This document shows positions 15,379 to 24,386 of a stretch of DNA of 36,023 nucleotides, one piece after another. Location: contig CAMIVF010000004.1 in assembly GCA_946401715.1 (NCBI GenBank), positions 1 through 36,023 on the forward strand. The letters run 5' to 3'. Source of the stretch: an uncultured Clostridia bacterium. Its GTDB lineage: Bacteria > Bacillota > Clostridia > Lachnospirales > Lachnospiraceae. Each line of letters begins with the position of its first letter. Within the stretch, counting starts at the first letter, position 1. The position numbers and the translations under genes are program-made. The notes under the pieces were generated by a model. That model ran no database searches. It was not told the origin of the DNA and was given only the letters and a program-made list of their open reading frames with translations.

Positions 15379-16337
15379 GATGCACCACCCTCCAGATTGA
15401 CAATGATGACACCAGCCGTCACCAGGAGCAGCGACACAATCCCTGTCACTGAAAATGCCTCACCGGTTTCTCCCAGAACAAGCGCGGAGATCATAACGCC
15501 GAAAACAGGATTGAAAAAGCCCAGAATGGACACCCTGCTGACGGGATTATACTTGAGCAGTATGCTCCAGAGGGTATATGCCCCGGTGGAGACGAGCGCC
15601 AGATACAGCAGAACGATCACGCAGGCTGAATTGTAGAAGGTAAGCCTTCCGCCCATGCAAAGCCCTGCCAGAAGCAGCACCAGGCCGCCCACAACAAACT
15701 GGTATCCGCACAGGACAACCGGATCTTCTTTTTTCGCGAACACCTTCGTCAGACACGCCCCGGCCGCGATGAAGAGATCTGCCGCAACCATGGCGCCTTC
15801 CCCGGACAGCGTGACCGCGCCTCCTGACAGGACGGACTGACCATTGCTGACAATCAGGATGACTCCGCACATGCCGATGATACAGCCTGCCATTTTCCGC
15901 AGCGTCATCTTTTCAAACCGGAACAGATACACGGCGAACAGAATCGTGAGAAAGTTCCCGCAGGCATTGATAATAGAACTCCGCACACCGGTCAGATGCG
16001 CCAGCGCCATAAAGAAAAAGAAGTACTGGCCTGATGTCTGTATCAGTCCCAGAAGGACTATCTTCGGCCAGGATTCTTTCTTCGGAATCAGCAGTTTCTT
16101 TTCCAGCGCCGATCCGATCAGAACCGTCAGAACGCCAGTAATGGTAAACCGAGTCCCGGCCAGCACGATCCTGGAAGCAGTGTCTTCCGATCCGATCCGA
16201 AACTGCCGGTACGCGATCTTAATCGCTGCCGGTGCACTTCCCCATAAGACGCAGCAGAACATCGCTGTCAGGAGCAGTACAGGGAACCATGCCCAGACCG
16301 CCCGCTTTTCCTGTCTGTATGCTACATTTCTTTCCAT
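15363..16337 (-). CDS. EamA (DMT-superfamily) exporter, full length
   Basis: 324 residues with ten predicted helices in two EamA repeats. The first repeat includes VLWGSAPAAIKIAYR and SIINACGNFLTILFAVYLFRFEKMTLRKMAGCIIGMCGVILIV. The second includes NPVSRVSILGFFNPVFGVMISALVLGE. Unlike the split pair near the left edge, this is the ordinary ten-helix form. It lies 23 nt after the radical SAM gene and overlaps the MATE gene. Family members export amino acids, nucleotides or other metabolites; none is indicated here. Confidence 0.9.
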   Translation of the reverse strand: MERNVAYRQEKRAVWAWFPVLLLTAMFCCVLWGSAPAAIKIAYRQFRIGSEDTASRIVLAGTRFTITGVLTVLIGSALEKKLLIPKKESWPKIVLLGLIQTSGQYFFFFMALAHLTGVRSSIINACGNFLTILFAVYLFRFEKMTLRKMAGCIIGMCGVILIVSNGQSVLSGGAVTLSGEGAMVAADLFIAAGACLTKVFAKKEDPVVLCGYQFVVGGLVLLLAGLCMGGRLTFYNSACVIVLLYLALVSTGAYTLWSILLKYNPVSRVSILGFFNPVFGVMISALVLGETGEAFSVTGIVSLLLVTAGVIIVNLEGGASCKNR

Positions 16338-16360
16338 TCTGCAAATACCGCCTTATTTCG

Positions 16361-17473
16361 TTATGATTCACCGCCCCGCCGCTGAGCCGCCAGCAGCGCC
16401 TCCACCTGGTCACGCTTTTCGTACAGCACACAGCCGCCTTCGTGGTCGTCCATCAGAATATCCCCGCTCTGCAGGGCTGTAAACAGCGGCGAATGGATCG
16501 CTTCACGCAAAGATCCGGTTCTCACATTGACGTCAGAGTACGGTGAAAACGGACAAGGCTCCGCGCCGCCGTGAGAGTTGATATGGAAGAATCCCCTGCC
16601 CGCAGCGACACAGCCGCCGGAGCTCTTCTCATCTCCGGGGAAGGACACATAGACCATCTCCGGTTTCTCCTGCCGCAGGCGCATGATTTCCTGTTTCAGA
16701 TACTCCCGCTCTTCTTCTCCGGGCGCAAGTTCCTTACTCTCATCCGTCACCGGCACAAATTCCACAAAGACAACCGCCCTGCAGCCTCTGCCGGAGAGTC
16801 TGTCCAGAAATGCATCTGAAGTGACTTCTCTGAGATTTGACGTTGTCACCGTCACCGACGCGCCGAATACAAGTCCTCTTTTGTGAAATGCATCCATGTT
16901 GGCAACAAGCTTGTCATAGACGCCTTCTCCGCGTCTTGCGTCCGTGGTTTCTTTCCCTCCTTCGATGCTCATGACCGGAATCAGATTGCGGGAAGCGTCA
17001 AACAGCGCCAGATACCGGTCATCGATAAAGGTTCCGTTTGTGAAAATCGGAAAAAGAATGTTCCGCTTCTTTCCCGCCGCCTCGATAATATCCCGGCGCA
17101 GCATGGGTTCACCGCCGGCCAGAAGAATGAAGCTGATCCCCAGATCATCCGCTTCTTCAAATATCCGCAGCCACTCCTCACTGCTCAGCTGGCTCACAGG
17201 CTCTTCGTCCAGCGTCGCATGGTTGCAGCGGGAATAACAGCCGGCGCAGTGCAGGTTGCACTTGCTGGTGATACTTGCGATGAGAAACGGCGGGATATGC
17301 TCTCCTGCTTTCTCCATGGCCTTCCGTTTTCCGGACGCAGAGCGGCTCGCGAGAGCGAACTTCGCCATAAATGCCGCTTCTCTCGGGTTTTTGAGCGTTG
17401 CCCGGATTGCGTCGGATACGACCCGCTCCACGCCCTTTGTCATATATTCCTGAATATCAAATTCTTTTTCCAT
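16361..17473 (-). CDS. radical SAM protein with SPASM-like C-terminus
   Basis: 370 residues. The radical SAM 4Fe-4S motif CX3CX2C is C72-C76-C79 in SKCNLHCAGCYSRC, followed by the SAM-binding AGGEPML at 119-124 and MSIEGG at 168-173. Later cysteines C288, C307 and C348 (SGGCVAAG, EPCPFSPY, GGCVLYEK) form a reduced SPASM or twitch-like cluster site. An N-terminal helical extension of about 60 residues precedes the barrel. It is followed closely by two exporters and preceded by a MacB-like ABC gene. Peptide or small-molecule modification linked to export is possible, but no cysteine- or motif-bearing precursor peptide is seen nearby. Confidence 0.88.
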   Translation of the reverse strand: MEKEFDIQEYMTKGVERVVSDAIRATLKNPREAAFMAKFALASRSASGKRKAMEKAGEHIPPFLIASITSKCNLHCAGCYSRCNHATLDEEPVSQLSSEEWLRIFEEADDLGISFILLAGGEPMLRRDIIEAAGKKRNILFPIFTNGTFIDDRYLALFDASRNLIPVMSIEGGKETTDARRGEGVYDKLVANMDAFHKRGLVFGASVTVTTSNLREVTSDAFLDRLSGRGCRAVVFVEFVPVTDESKELAPGEEEREYLKQEIMRLRQEKPEMVYVSFPGDEKSSGGCVAAGRGFFHINSHGGAEPCPFSPYSDVNVRTGSLREAIHSPLFTALQSGDILMDDHEGGCVLYEKRDQVEALLAAQRRGGES

Positions 17474-17515
17474 ACGTATGATTCACTTCAAAAATACCGA
17501 TCACGGGTTGTCTTG

Positions 17516-20359
17516 TCACTCACTCCGCAGCGCTTCCACCGGATCCTGTCTGGAAGCCTTGCATGCCGGCAGGAAGCCGCCGATCAGGGTCAGCACAACG
17601 CACAGGCCGGTCAGAACCACGGCAGCCCTGGGCGGCAGGAAAGCCGACACAGGCTGGTCTGTGTAAGAATGGATCGCCATGTTGATGGGAATCAGCGTGA
17701 GCAGCGTCAGTGCGACGCCAAACGCTCCGGCCAGGATGCCGATGATGAAGGTCTCCGCGTTGAACACCTGGGTGATGTTGCCGCGGGAGGCGCCCATCGC
17801 CCGCAGGATTCCGATCTCCTTTCTCCTCTCCAGCACCGAGATGTAGGTGATGATGCCGATCATGATGGAAGAAACCACCAGGGAAACCGCAACAAATGCA
17901 ATCAGCACATAGGTGATGACATCGATAATCGTTGTGACCGAGCTCATCAGAGAGCCGACATAGTCTGTATACGAGATCACCTTGTCTTTGTAGCCTTCCT
18001 TCTCCATCGTGGCATTGTAGGCCTCCAGCAGATCGATCACCCTGTCCTTGCTCTCAAAGTTATTCGGATAGATGGTAATCATGGAGGGTTCGTCCACGTC
18101 TGCATAGCCAAAACGGATCAGGTTGGAACGGAGGCTGGACTCCTGCGTCCCGGGCTGGCTCATATACATTTCCCGCATCTTCTCTTCGTCCATCTGGAGC
18201 GAGATCGCTTCGGAGATCTTGTTTTCATCGATCTCGAACAGATCCATCAGCGCCGGAAGGAGGTCGTCGATCACCGCCTGCAGTGTAGGGGATTCTCCTG
18301 TACGTGTCAGTTCACGGATCACACGCACCGTCTGGACCGCACTCAGCCTGCCATGCTCCTCCATCACCTGATCCAGCGCTTCAAAATCAAATGACACGGC
18401 GTCCGGAAGCTTCTCCGGGTGGATTTCGATCATATCCAGAAGCGAGTCTGTCAGGAGAGTGCCTTCTTCTCCGAACTTCGCCCCGGTCAGGACATCCGTG
18501 TCAGGATCCGCCAGCTGCTGCCTGACAATCTCACTGTCTGCCGCTTCCCGGAGCAGATCATTCATCAATTCCGGGCGGTAGTCGATTCCAAGCTCTAAAA
18601 GCCCGATGGAGTTTTTATCCTTCGGCGCAGCCACACCGCTGATCCGGATCTGTCTCGCATCGTCAAGAAGGGCATTCATCCTGTCCGTATCGCCGGTATC
18701 ATTCAGCCAGATGCCGAATTCCTCATCATAAGAATAGGTTTTGCAGGCCGGAAGCACGCGGAAAGAGATGCCGAGGAACTCCTCCGGCGCATACTCCTTC
18801 GAGCCGGACATGGACGTGTCAACGGTATCTCCGTTCACCACATTGCTGATGATCTCATCACGCTCAGCAGCGTCCTTCAGTCCCATCGAATAGAGCAGGT
18901 AGTCCGGAACGCCGCCCCCCGGCAGCAGAACCAGCACACACTCATCACTTTTTTCCGGCCAGTGTCCCGCAAGCACATGATAGGAATCCTGATAGAGTTC
19001 TTCCTTGTCAGGAAGCTTGCAGAACAGATCATTGCTGTTCCACACGCTCATCATGGAAGAGAGATTATCGCTCATGGAGATACCGACCGCGGACATGGTC
19101 TGGTCCGGGTTGACCTGGCGGTATCCATCCTTCTCTTTCAGGAAAACCTGCGGACTGATCCCATAGGCATAGCTGACGCAGCGGGTGACATCTTCGATCC
19201 CGCTGTACCCGCTGTCGAACCATCTCTTCAAAGACGCGAGGTCATTGGTCCCGGATCCGGCAAGCATACTGCCCAGGATCTGTTTCTCCTCCACCTGCCC
19301 GTCCTCCGGCTCTGCTTCCGCACTCTGGTTCATCAGTCCCATCGTGGAAAATGAGCTCATCATGGATTCCATGGAGAAGGAAGAAGACGTAATCTGAAGC
19401 GGATACTCGCTCAGCGCATTTTCCTCCATCCGGTTGATGTAGTCGTGCGCCCCCGTGGACAGCGACAGAATCAGCGCGATTCCCGTGATGCCGATCGATG
19501 CCGCAAAAGCAACCAGTATAGTCCTGGCCTTTTTGGAAAGCAGGTTTGATACGGACAAAGACAGCGCTGTGAGAAAAGACATGGAAGGCTTCTTCACGCG
19601 CCTGCCCCTGCGCCCGGCAGACAGGCTTAGGTCTGGGGAACCAGTCAGCGTTCCCTGCGGCGCTGCCTCCTGTGCGGACGGATCATACGGATTGCTGTCT
19701 GACTTCACCCTGCCGTCACGCAGCCTGATGATTCTGGTCGCGTAGCGCTCCGCGAGCTCCGGATTGTGAGTGACCATGATGACCAGATGGTCTTTCGCCA
19801 CCTCCCGGAGAAGCTGCATCACCTGCTCGCCGGTTTCACTGTCCAGCGCGCCGGTCGGCTCGTCCGCAAGTACAATCGTCGGATCATTGACCAGCGCTCT
19901 TGCGATGGCAACCCTCTGCATTTGTCCGCCCGACAGCTGGGCAGGCTTCTTGTGCATCTGGTCCCTCAGGCCTACCTTCTCAAGCTCTTCCTCTGCGCGC
20001 TCCCTGCGCTCCGCCCTGCTGCTGCCTGCCAGCGTCATTGCAAGCTCTACATTTCTTCGCAGCGTCTGATGCGGGATCAGGTTATAGCTCTGGAAGATAA
20101 ATCCAACGGAGTGATTACGGTACGCATCCCAGTCCCGGCTTTTGAACTTCTGCGTCGGAATGCCGTCGATGATCATCTCACCGCTGTCACAGTGGTCCAG
20201 ACCGCCGATCACATTGAGCAGCGTCGTTTTTCCGGAACCGCTCGGTCCAAGAACTGCAACAAATTCACTTTCCCGGAATGACAAAGATACGCCGTCCAGT
20301 GCTTTCTGGACGAGCGTACCTGTCTTATATTCCTTGTGAATATTCCTGATCTCAAGCAT
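17516..20359 (-). CDS. MacB/FtsX-type ABC transporter, fused ATPase and permease
   Basis: 947 residues from [14 protein letters not shown]; the earlier track start has no ribosome site, while AGAAAGAAAG lies just before this ATG. ATPase first: Walker [10 protein letters not shown] at 38-46, LSGGQ at 142-146, Walker B IVLADE at 162-167, H-loop H198. Then one helix ([22 protein letters not shown]), an unusually large extracytoplasmic domain of about 500 residues, and three C-terminal helices with the FtsX motif [19 protein letters not shown]. Family members are mechanotransmitters that extrude peptides or lipoproteins, or sense antibiotics, rather than classic pumps. The gene immediately upstream encodes a small acidic secreted protein, a plausible partner or substrate. 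Confidence 0.93.
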   Translation of the reverse strand: MLEIRNIHKEYKTGTLVQKALDGVSLSFRESEFVAVLGPSGSGKTTLLNVIGGLDHCDSGEMIIDGIPTQKFKSRDWDAYRNHSVGFIFQSYNLIPHQTLRRNVELAMTLAGSSRAERRERAEEELEKVGLRDQMHKKPAQLSGGQMQRVAIARALVNDPTIVLADEPTGALDSETGEQVMQLLREVAKDHLVIMVTHNPELAERYATRIIRLRDGRVKSDSNPYDPSAQEAAPQGTLTGSPDLSLSAGRRGRRVKKPSMSFLTALSLSVSNLLSKKARTILVAFAASIGITGIALILSLSTGAHDYINRMEENALSEYPLQITSSSFSMESMMSSFSTMGLMNQSAEAEPEDGQVEEKQILGSMLAGSGTNDLASLKRWFDSGYSGIEDVTRCVSYAYGISPQVFLKEKDGYRQVNPDQTMSAVGISMSDNLSSMMSVWNSNDLFCKLPDKEELYQDSYHVLAGHWPEKSDECVLVLLPGGGVPDYLLYSMGLKDAAERDEIISNVVNGDTVDTSMSGSKEYAPEEFLGISFRVLPACKTYSYDEEFGIWLNDTGDTDRMNALLDDARQIRISGVAAPKDKNSIGLLELGIDYRPELMNDLLREAADSEIVRQQLADPDTDVLTGAKFGEEGTLLTDSLLDMIEIHPEKLPDAVSFDFEALDQVMEEHGRLSAVQTVRVIRELTRTGESPTLQAVIDDLLPALMDLFEIDENKISEAISLQMDEEKMREMYMSQPGTQESSLRSNLIRFGYADVDEPSMITIYPNNFESKDRVIDLLEAYNATMEKEGYKDKVISYTDYVGSLMSSVTTIIDVITYVLIAFVAVSLVVSSIMIGIITYISVLERRKEIGILRAMGASRGNITQVFNAETFIIGILAGAFGVALTLLTLIPINMAIHSYTDQPVSAFLPPRAAVVLTGLCVVLTLIGGFLPACKASRQDPVEALRSE

Positions 20360-20401
20360 ATACTTTCTTTCTGCAGATAAGCCGGGCATCAGCAGGAAGC
20401 A

Positions 20402-20758
20402 TCAGGCTGATGCTGTCTCAGCTTCCGTTTCCGCCTCTGTCTCTTCCTCAGTCTCGTCCGAGAAATGCTCCTCGATATCCAGTTTCGTGTTCTCCGCGAT
20501 TTCCTGCACATCGTTGACGAACTCTTCTGTCTTCTTGTAAGTGTCACTTTCCTTCAGCTCAGATTCCAGGGTTTCCTTGCGCTCCTCGGCCGCGGCAGAC
20601 ACATCATCCACGATCCCTGCAGCTTCATCTACAATCACATCCATATGCGCCTGTACCTTCTGCTCCAGTTCCGTGTCTCTGTGCGGGTCACGGTCGGCGG
20701 AAACGCCTGCGCTGAAGCCAAGCAGCAATGCCAGCAGCCATCCCAGTAATTCCTTCAT
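20402..20758 (-). CDS. small acidic secreted or membrane-tethered helical protein
   Basis: 118 residues from MKELLGWLLALLLGFSAGVSA. AGGAGG is spaced seven nt from this ATG; the GTG one codon earlier is too close. An N-terminal hydrophobic segment (residues 3-20) acts as signal peptide or anchor. The rest is highly charged, predicted helical or coiled coil (VDEAAGIVDDVSAAAEERKETLESELKES), ending in a repetitive acidic tail (EETEAETEAETASA). It has no cysteine and no domain I recognise. It lies between the potassium channel and the MacB-like ABC gene, 42 nt before the latter. Confidence 0.75.
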   Translation of the reverse strand: MKELLGWLLALLLGFSAGVSADRDPHRDTELEQKVQAHMDVIVDEAAGIVDDVSAAAEERKETLESELKESDTYKKTEEFVNDVQEIAENTKLDIEEHFSDETEEETEAETEAETASA

Positions 20759-20806
20759 CACATAACCTCCTCTTCCATACTTGACAGTTGCACAAAAAAG
20801 AACCTT

Positions 20807-21289
20807 TTACGATTCATGGTCTGTTCCTGATCTGCCCGAATCAGTTTTATTTACCTGAAAGAGATTATCCTTACGTATTCTTGAAATGAAATCGGACAGT
20901 TCCTTCAGCTCCTCTTTTGACAATTCGGGAAGCCGTTCCATCTGATCCAGAACGGCTGCGATCGTCTCCTTATTCTTTATCTCTATCATATTTGTATAGT
21001 AATTGACAACCACACCGGTAACGATGGCAATGACAAGCACCGAATAAACCGTCAGGATAAAAGACAGAATCCTGGGAAGCATGTGGGTCACTACCACATC
21101 GCCGAATCCTGCCGTGGAAATCACGGCATAACAGAACCACAGTGCCTCCCGGAACGTCTTGATGGTCGGTTCTGTTATCCAGATCAGCAGTGCATCCACA
21201 AGCACAAACGCCGTATACGATACCAGGAACTTATCTGCCCCTGTATTTTTCAGTATCCTTTTCAGTATCCTGAGGCGATGTCCTTTCAT
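20807..21289 (-). CDS. two-TM potassium-channel-like protein
   Basis: 160 residues. TM1 spans about 22-38, the pore helix about 45-58, the filter STAGFGDV is at 58-65 (a variant of TVGYGD), and TM2 spans about 72-97. A cytoplasmic helical tail of about 60 residues follows (LDQMERLPELSKEELKELSDFISRI), with no RCK nucleotide-binding domain. This is the Ion_trans_2 fold; tetramers of such proteins conduct K+. It has a GGAGG site five to six nt before the ATG and lies 16 nt after the MscS-like gene, so the two channels are co-expressed. Selectivity with Ala-Gly-Phe in the filter is an open question. Confidence 0.85.
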   Translation of the reverse strand: MKGHRLRILKRILKNTGADKFLVSYTAFVLVDALLIWITEPTIKTFREALWFCYAVISTAGFGDVVVTHMLPRILSFILTVYSVLVIAIVTGVVVNYYTNMIEIKNKETIAAVLDQMERLPELSKEELKELSDFISRIRKDNLFQVNKTDSGRSGTDHES

Positions 21290-21305
21290 GCTGTCCTCCG
21301 ATCAT

Positions 21306-24300
21306 TCACTGTCCCTTCCAAAGGCCGCTGGAACCAAGGTTTTCTTTCTCCATGATCACCAGCAGCTCGCGGCTGAGTACCCGTTCAACCGTCACCCGGT
21401 CGGCTTCCCTGCACTTTGTCTGGAACAGCAGAAGGACAAAGAGCGGATCCGACTGGTCAATTCCGCAAAGTACGATCTCATCAAGCGCTTCAGGAATCTT
21501 CTTCCGGATGCCGGGAAGGGCCTTCCGGAAGATCGCTTCCACCTTCTCAATGGGTTCTGACCGGCTCACATGAATCTTTGCCTGGGCAACGGAGAAGCGC
21601 TGGGTCAGATTAATGACGCCGCTGACTTCACTGTTGCGGAAAACCTTCACATTTCCCATGGACATGACCTTCGTGGTACGGACGCCGATCTCCTCCACCT
21701 TGCCGCGGAAATCTCCGATCTGTACGATGTCTCCTGTCCGGAATTCTCCCTCAAACACAATCGCGATTCCTGCGAGGATATCCGCCACAAGATCTTTTGC
21801 TCCGATGCTGATGCCAAGTCCCACAATCCCTGCCGACGCTATGATTGCCATCGCATCCACGCCAAGGCACATCAGACAGTACAGTATAGCACCGATCACA
21901 GCCACATAGCCGACAAAACTGTCAATCAGGCGGGCAATGGTTTCCCCGCGGCTTCCCATATTCTCACCGACCAGCATGATCAGTTTCCGGATCAGCAATG
22001 TCACAATATAGATGGCAAAAACGACCAGAATCGCATAGGCGATTGCGTAAACATTGATCCCGATGCGCCACGACCGCTGCAGCAGGTACGCAATGGTGCT
22101 TCCCATGATTCCTTCCAGGCTCCTGTACTCATAGAGCACGAAGCCGAACACACACAGCACCGACAGAGCGATTTGGATCAGAAAATGAATCTTCTCATCG
22201 GCAGACTTCGCCCGGAAAGGAGTCTTCAGATCCAGCCACCGGCCGACAGCACCACGGTCAGCATGCAGCTCTCCGCCGCGTTCCCGGTAATAAGACGCAT
22301 TCTCCTCTCTCTCTTCCTCTTCCTGCTGCGCTTCCTTCTGCGCCTCCTTGCGCTGTTCCCGTTCCGCCTTTGTTTCTTTTCCACGCTTCAGCGTACCGTC
22401 TGTCCCGACTCCATACACGGAACCGGCAGGCATCTGTCCGGCTTCCAGATTCGTCCACGTCTTTTTCTGAAAGCAGTAAACCAGAAAGAACATCACAATC
22501 ACAAGCAGCAGGCCGGCTGCAATCGTCTCGAGCAGCACCGGCAGATACAGCAATGCCAGATAGGACAGATCTGCCGCGATCAGGCTTGCCCTCCCTTCCT
22601 GCGCTCTGGTCTGGACAAAGCATCTTCTTCCGTCCAGCATGATATCTCCGACAAATCCATCTCCGCATACCGTTTCCGTCAGACCGATTGACTCCGCCTT
22701 CACACCGTAATACGTTTCTTCCGAACTCGACAGAATCTCCCCTGTCTGTGTATTGACGGCGATAAGAAACAGTCCGGAGGGCACATGATAATCTGCATAG
22801 TATTCCGCCAAAGAGACATGATCGGAAACATCGTCCAGAAGAAGCAGCATGCCGCCCACATCATTTCTCCTGGTAGCCCAGCACTGACAGTAACTGCCAT
22901 TCATCTGCACGATCGCGGATATATGATCTGCCTTTCCTTCCAGGACACTCTTCAGAGGTGCCCATTTGGAATCCGGATCTGAAAGAGCAGAAAGATCATA
23001 CTGTCCCAGCGAAGAGGCTTGTACCTTCCCGTCTTCCTGCACAACCAGGATACTTTCCCGAATCGCGGAGCTCAGGTCGAGGATTGCATCATTCTCCACC
23101 TGTCCCGGCACATCAGACAGAATAGTGGCAATTCTGTCTGCAAACAGGATCTGTGTTGTCTCTTCCGCGAGAGAGACAAATTCAGCATTCTCATCATCTT
23201 CCTGAAAGTATTCCTCGATATCCGACAGAACCCTGCTTCCCCAGACCCTGGTATCATCGACCACAAAGAGAGACACGCCTACGACAAGCATGGCAAGCAT
23301 GCATACCGCGAGCAGGAAGAACACCAGACGCACACGACGAAGCAGCATTCCAAACAGATCCTGTCCGCTTTGAACACGCTTCTCCTGCTCCACGCGTCCA
23401 CGCTGGATATCAAACTTCAAAAACCATGCATACAATATGGTCAGAAGGAACAATGCCGCAAACATCAGAGCCGGAAGGAGCGGTGACAGAACACTCCTGG
23501 CGGAAACTGACGCGGCCGGAACCAGGGCATAAACACGGTACCCGGAAGAATCCGCCGCTCCCGAAACATACCAGGTCTCCCCAATCTTCAGCCGTCCAGC
23601 CTGGCCTGCCTCCGCTTCCAGAATATCGCCTTCAGCAACACCGGATATGCCCTTTGCCCGCAGAACCTTATTGCCGGCAGTCTGTACCAGCACAATCGCA
23701 ACGTCATCGTCCGGCATGTCGCCATCAATAAATGCCAGAATGTCATCCTGCTGATCCGTCTGATTCAGCCCATCAAACGGGATCCTGCTGATTACAACCG
23801 CGTCCGAGTGCATCAGCATGGCAGAATAATACCAGTTCTCTCCATCCACAGTCAGGGCAGAGTTTCCCTCCAGAAAACCACCCTGTTCCTCGGTATATTC
23901 CCTGCTGTTCACAGAGTAATGCCACTGCTCGCTGAGGTTGTCCCGCGCCTCCAGGGCTTCGTCAAATTCCTCCTTTGGAAATTCTCCCAGCAGGACATGG
24001 TAGTCATCTCCCTGAAGAAGCGCCAGGCCATCCGGTATGTCTGCCCCGCTATCATAGAGGTTCCGGATCCCTTCCTCATCGATTCCTGCGTATATGTAAG
24101 CCCACGCTGCCAGCGCATTCATGTCGCAGTTCGCCTGCCTCATGTTCAGCATCCACGCCGACACGCTTTTCTCGTCATTGATGCTTTGTTTGAGCAGTGC
24201 TTCCGCAATCACCTCGCACTCCTGCCGGGTGTGTTCCGCGGTCCGGTCCCTCCAGATCAGATCGAACAGCGGCATTAAAACCAGCGCAATCAGGACCGTC

Positions 24301-24377
24301 GCCACGATCCAGAGTGCGCCTGTTTTCCAGCTTTTTTCAGATTTTTGTGCCAGGCCGGCAGACTGCTCTTTTCCCAT
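21306..24377 (-). CDS. MscS-family channel fused to two extracytoplasmic sensor-like modules
   Basis: 1023 residues. TM about 21-41, outside domain about 42-295, TM about 297-321, TM about 350-372, second outside domain about 373-606, TM about 607-635. Then a highly charged cytoplasmic linker (KETKAEREQRKEAQKEAQQEEEEREE, about 668-693). The C-terminal MscS unit has helices near 731-750, 775-800 and 818-840, pore helix AIIASAGIVGLGISIGAKDLVADILAGIAIVFEGEF and the beta domain GDIVQIGDFRGKVEEIGVRTTKV. The outside regions look like repeated CACHE/PAS-type sensor folds flanked by helices, but I cannot name a family. Starts at ATG with AAGGA, nine nt after the isomerase gene. Confidence 0.88.
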   Translation of the reverse strand: MGKEQSAGLAQKSEKSWKTGALWIVATVLIALVLMPLFDLIWRDRTAEHTRQECEVIAEALLKQSINDEKSVSAWMLNMRQANCDMNALAAWAYIYAGIDEEGIRNLYDSGADIPDGLALLQGDDYHVLLGEFPKEEFDEALEARDNLSEQWHYSVNSREYTEEQGGFLEGNSALTVDGENWYYSAMLMHSDAVVISRIPFDGLNQTDQQDDILAFIDGDMPDDDVAIVLVQTAGNKVLRAKGISGVAEGDILEAEAGQAGRLKIGETWYVSGAADSSGYRVYALVPAASVSARSVLSPLLPALMFAALFLLTILYAWFLKFDIQRGRVEQEKRVQSGQDLFGMLLRRVRLVFFLLAVCMLAMLVVGVSLFVVDDTRVWGSRVLSDIEEYFQEDDENAEFVSLAEETTQILFADRIATILSDVPGQVENDAILDLSSAIRESILVVQEDGKVQASSLGQYDLSALSDPDSKWAPLKSVLEGKADHISAIVQMNGSYCQCWATRRNDVGGMLLLLDDVSDHVSLAEYYADYHVPSGLFLIAVNTQTGEILSSSEETYYGVKAESIGLTETVCGDGFVGDIMLDGRRCFVQTRAQEGRASLIAADLSYLALLYLPVLLETIAAGLLLVIVMFFLVYCFQKKTWTNLEAGQMPAGSVYGVGTDGTLKRGKETKAEREQRKEAQKEAQQEEEEREENASYYRERGGELHADRGAVGRWLDLKTPFRAKSADEKIHFLIQIALSVLCVFGFVLYEYRSLEGIMGSTIAYLLQRSWRIGINVYAIAYAILVVFAIYIVTLLIRKLIMLVGENMGSRGETIARLIDSFVGYVAVIGAILYCLMCLGVDAMAIIASAGIVGLGISIGAKDLVADILAGIAIVFEGEFRTGDIVQIGDFRGKVEEIGVRTTKVMSMGNVKVFRNSEVSGVINLTQRFSVAQAKIHVSRSEPIEKVEAIFRKALPGIRKKIPEALDEIVLCGIDQSDPLFVLLLFQTKCREADRVTVERVLSRELLVIMEKENLGSSGLWKGQ

Positions 24378-24386
24378 CTTCTGTCC

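Noticed and set aside
14044-15636. 530-codon plus-strand ORF
   Set aside because: Antisense shadow of the MATE gene; low-complexity His/Asp/Arg-rich composition.
16883-18394. 503-codon plus-strand ORF
   Set aside because: Antisense to the radical SAM and MacB-like ABC genes, both of which have clear motifs.
20398-20414. AGCATCAG/CTGATGCT palindrome at the end of the acidic protein gene
   Set aside because: Only one base separates the arms and no T run follows, so it is not a convincing terminator; it overlaps coding sequence.
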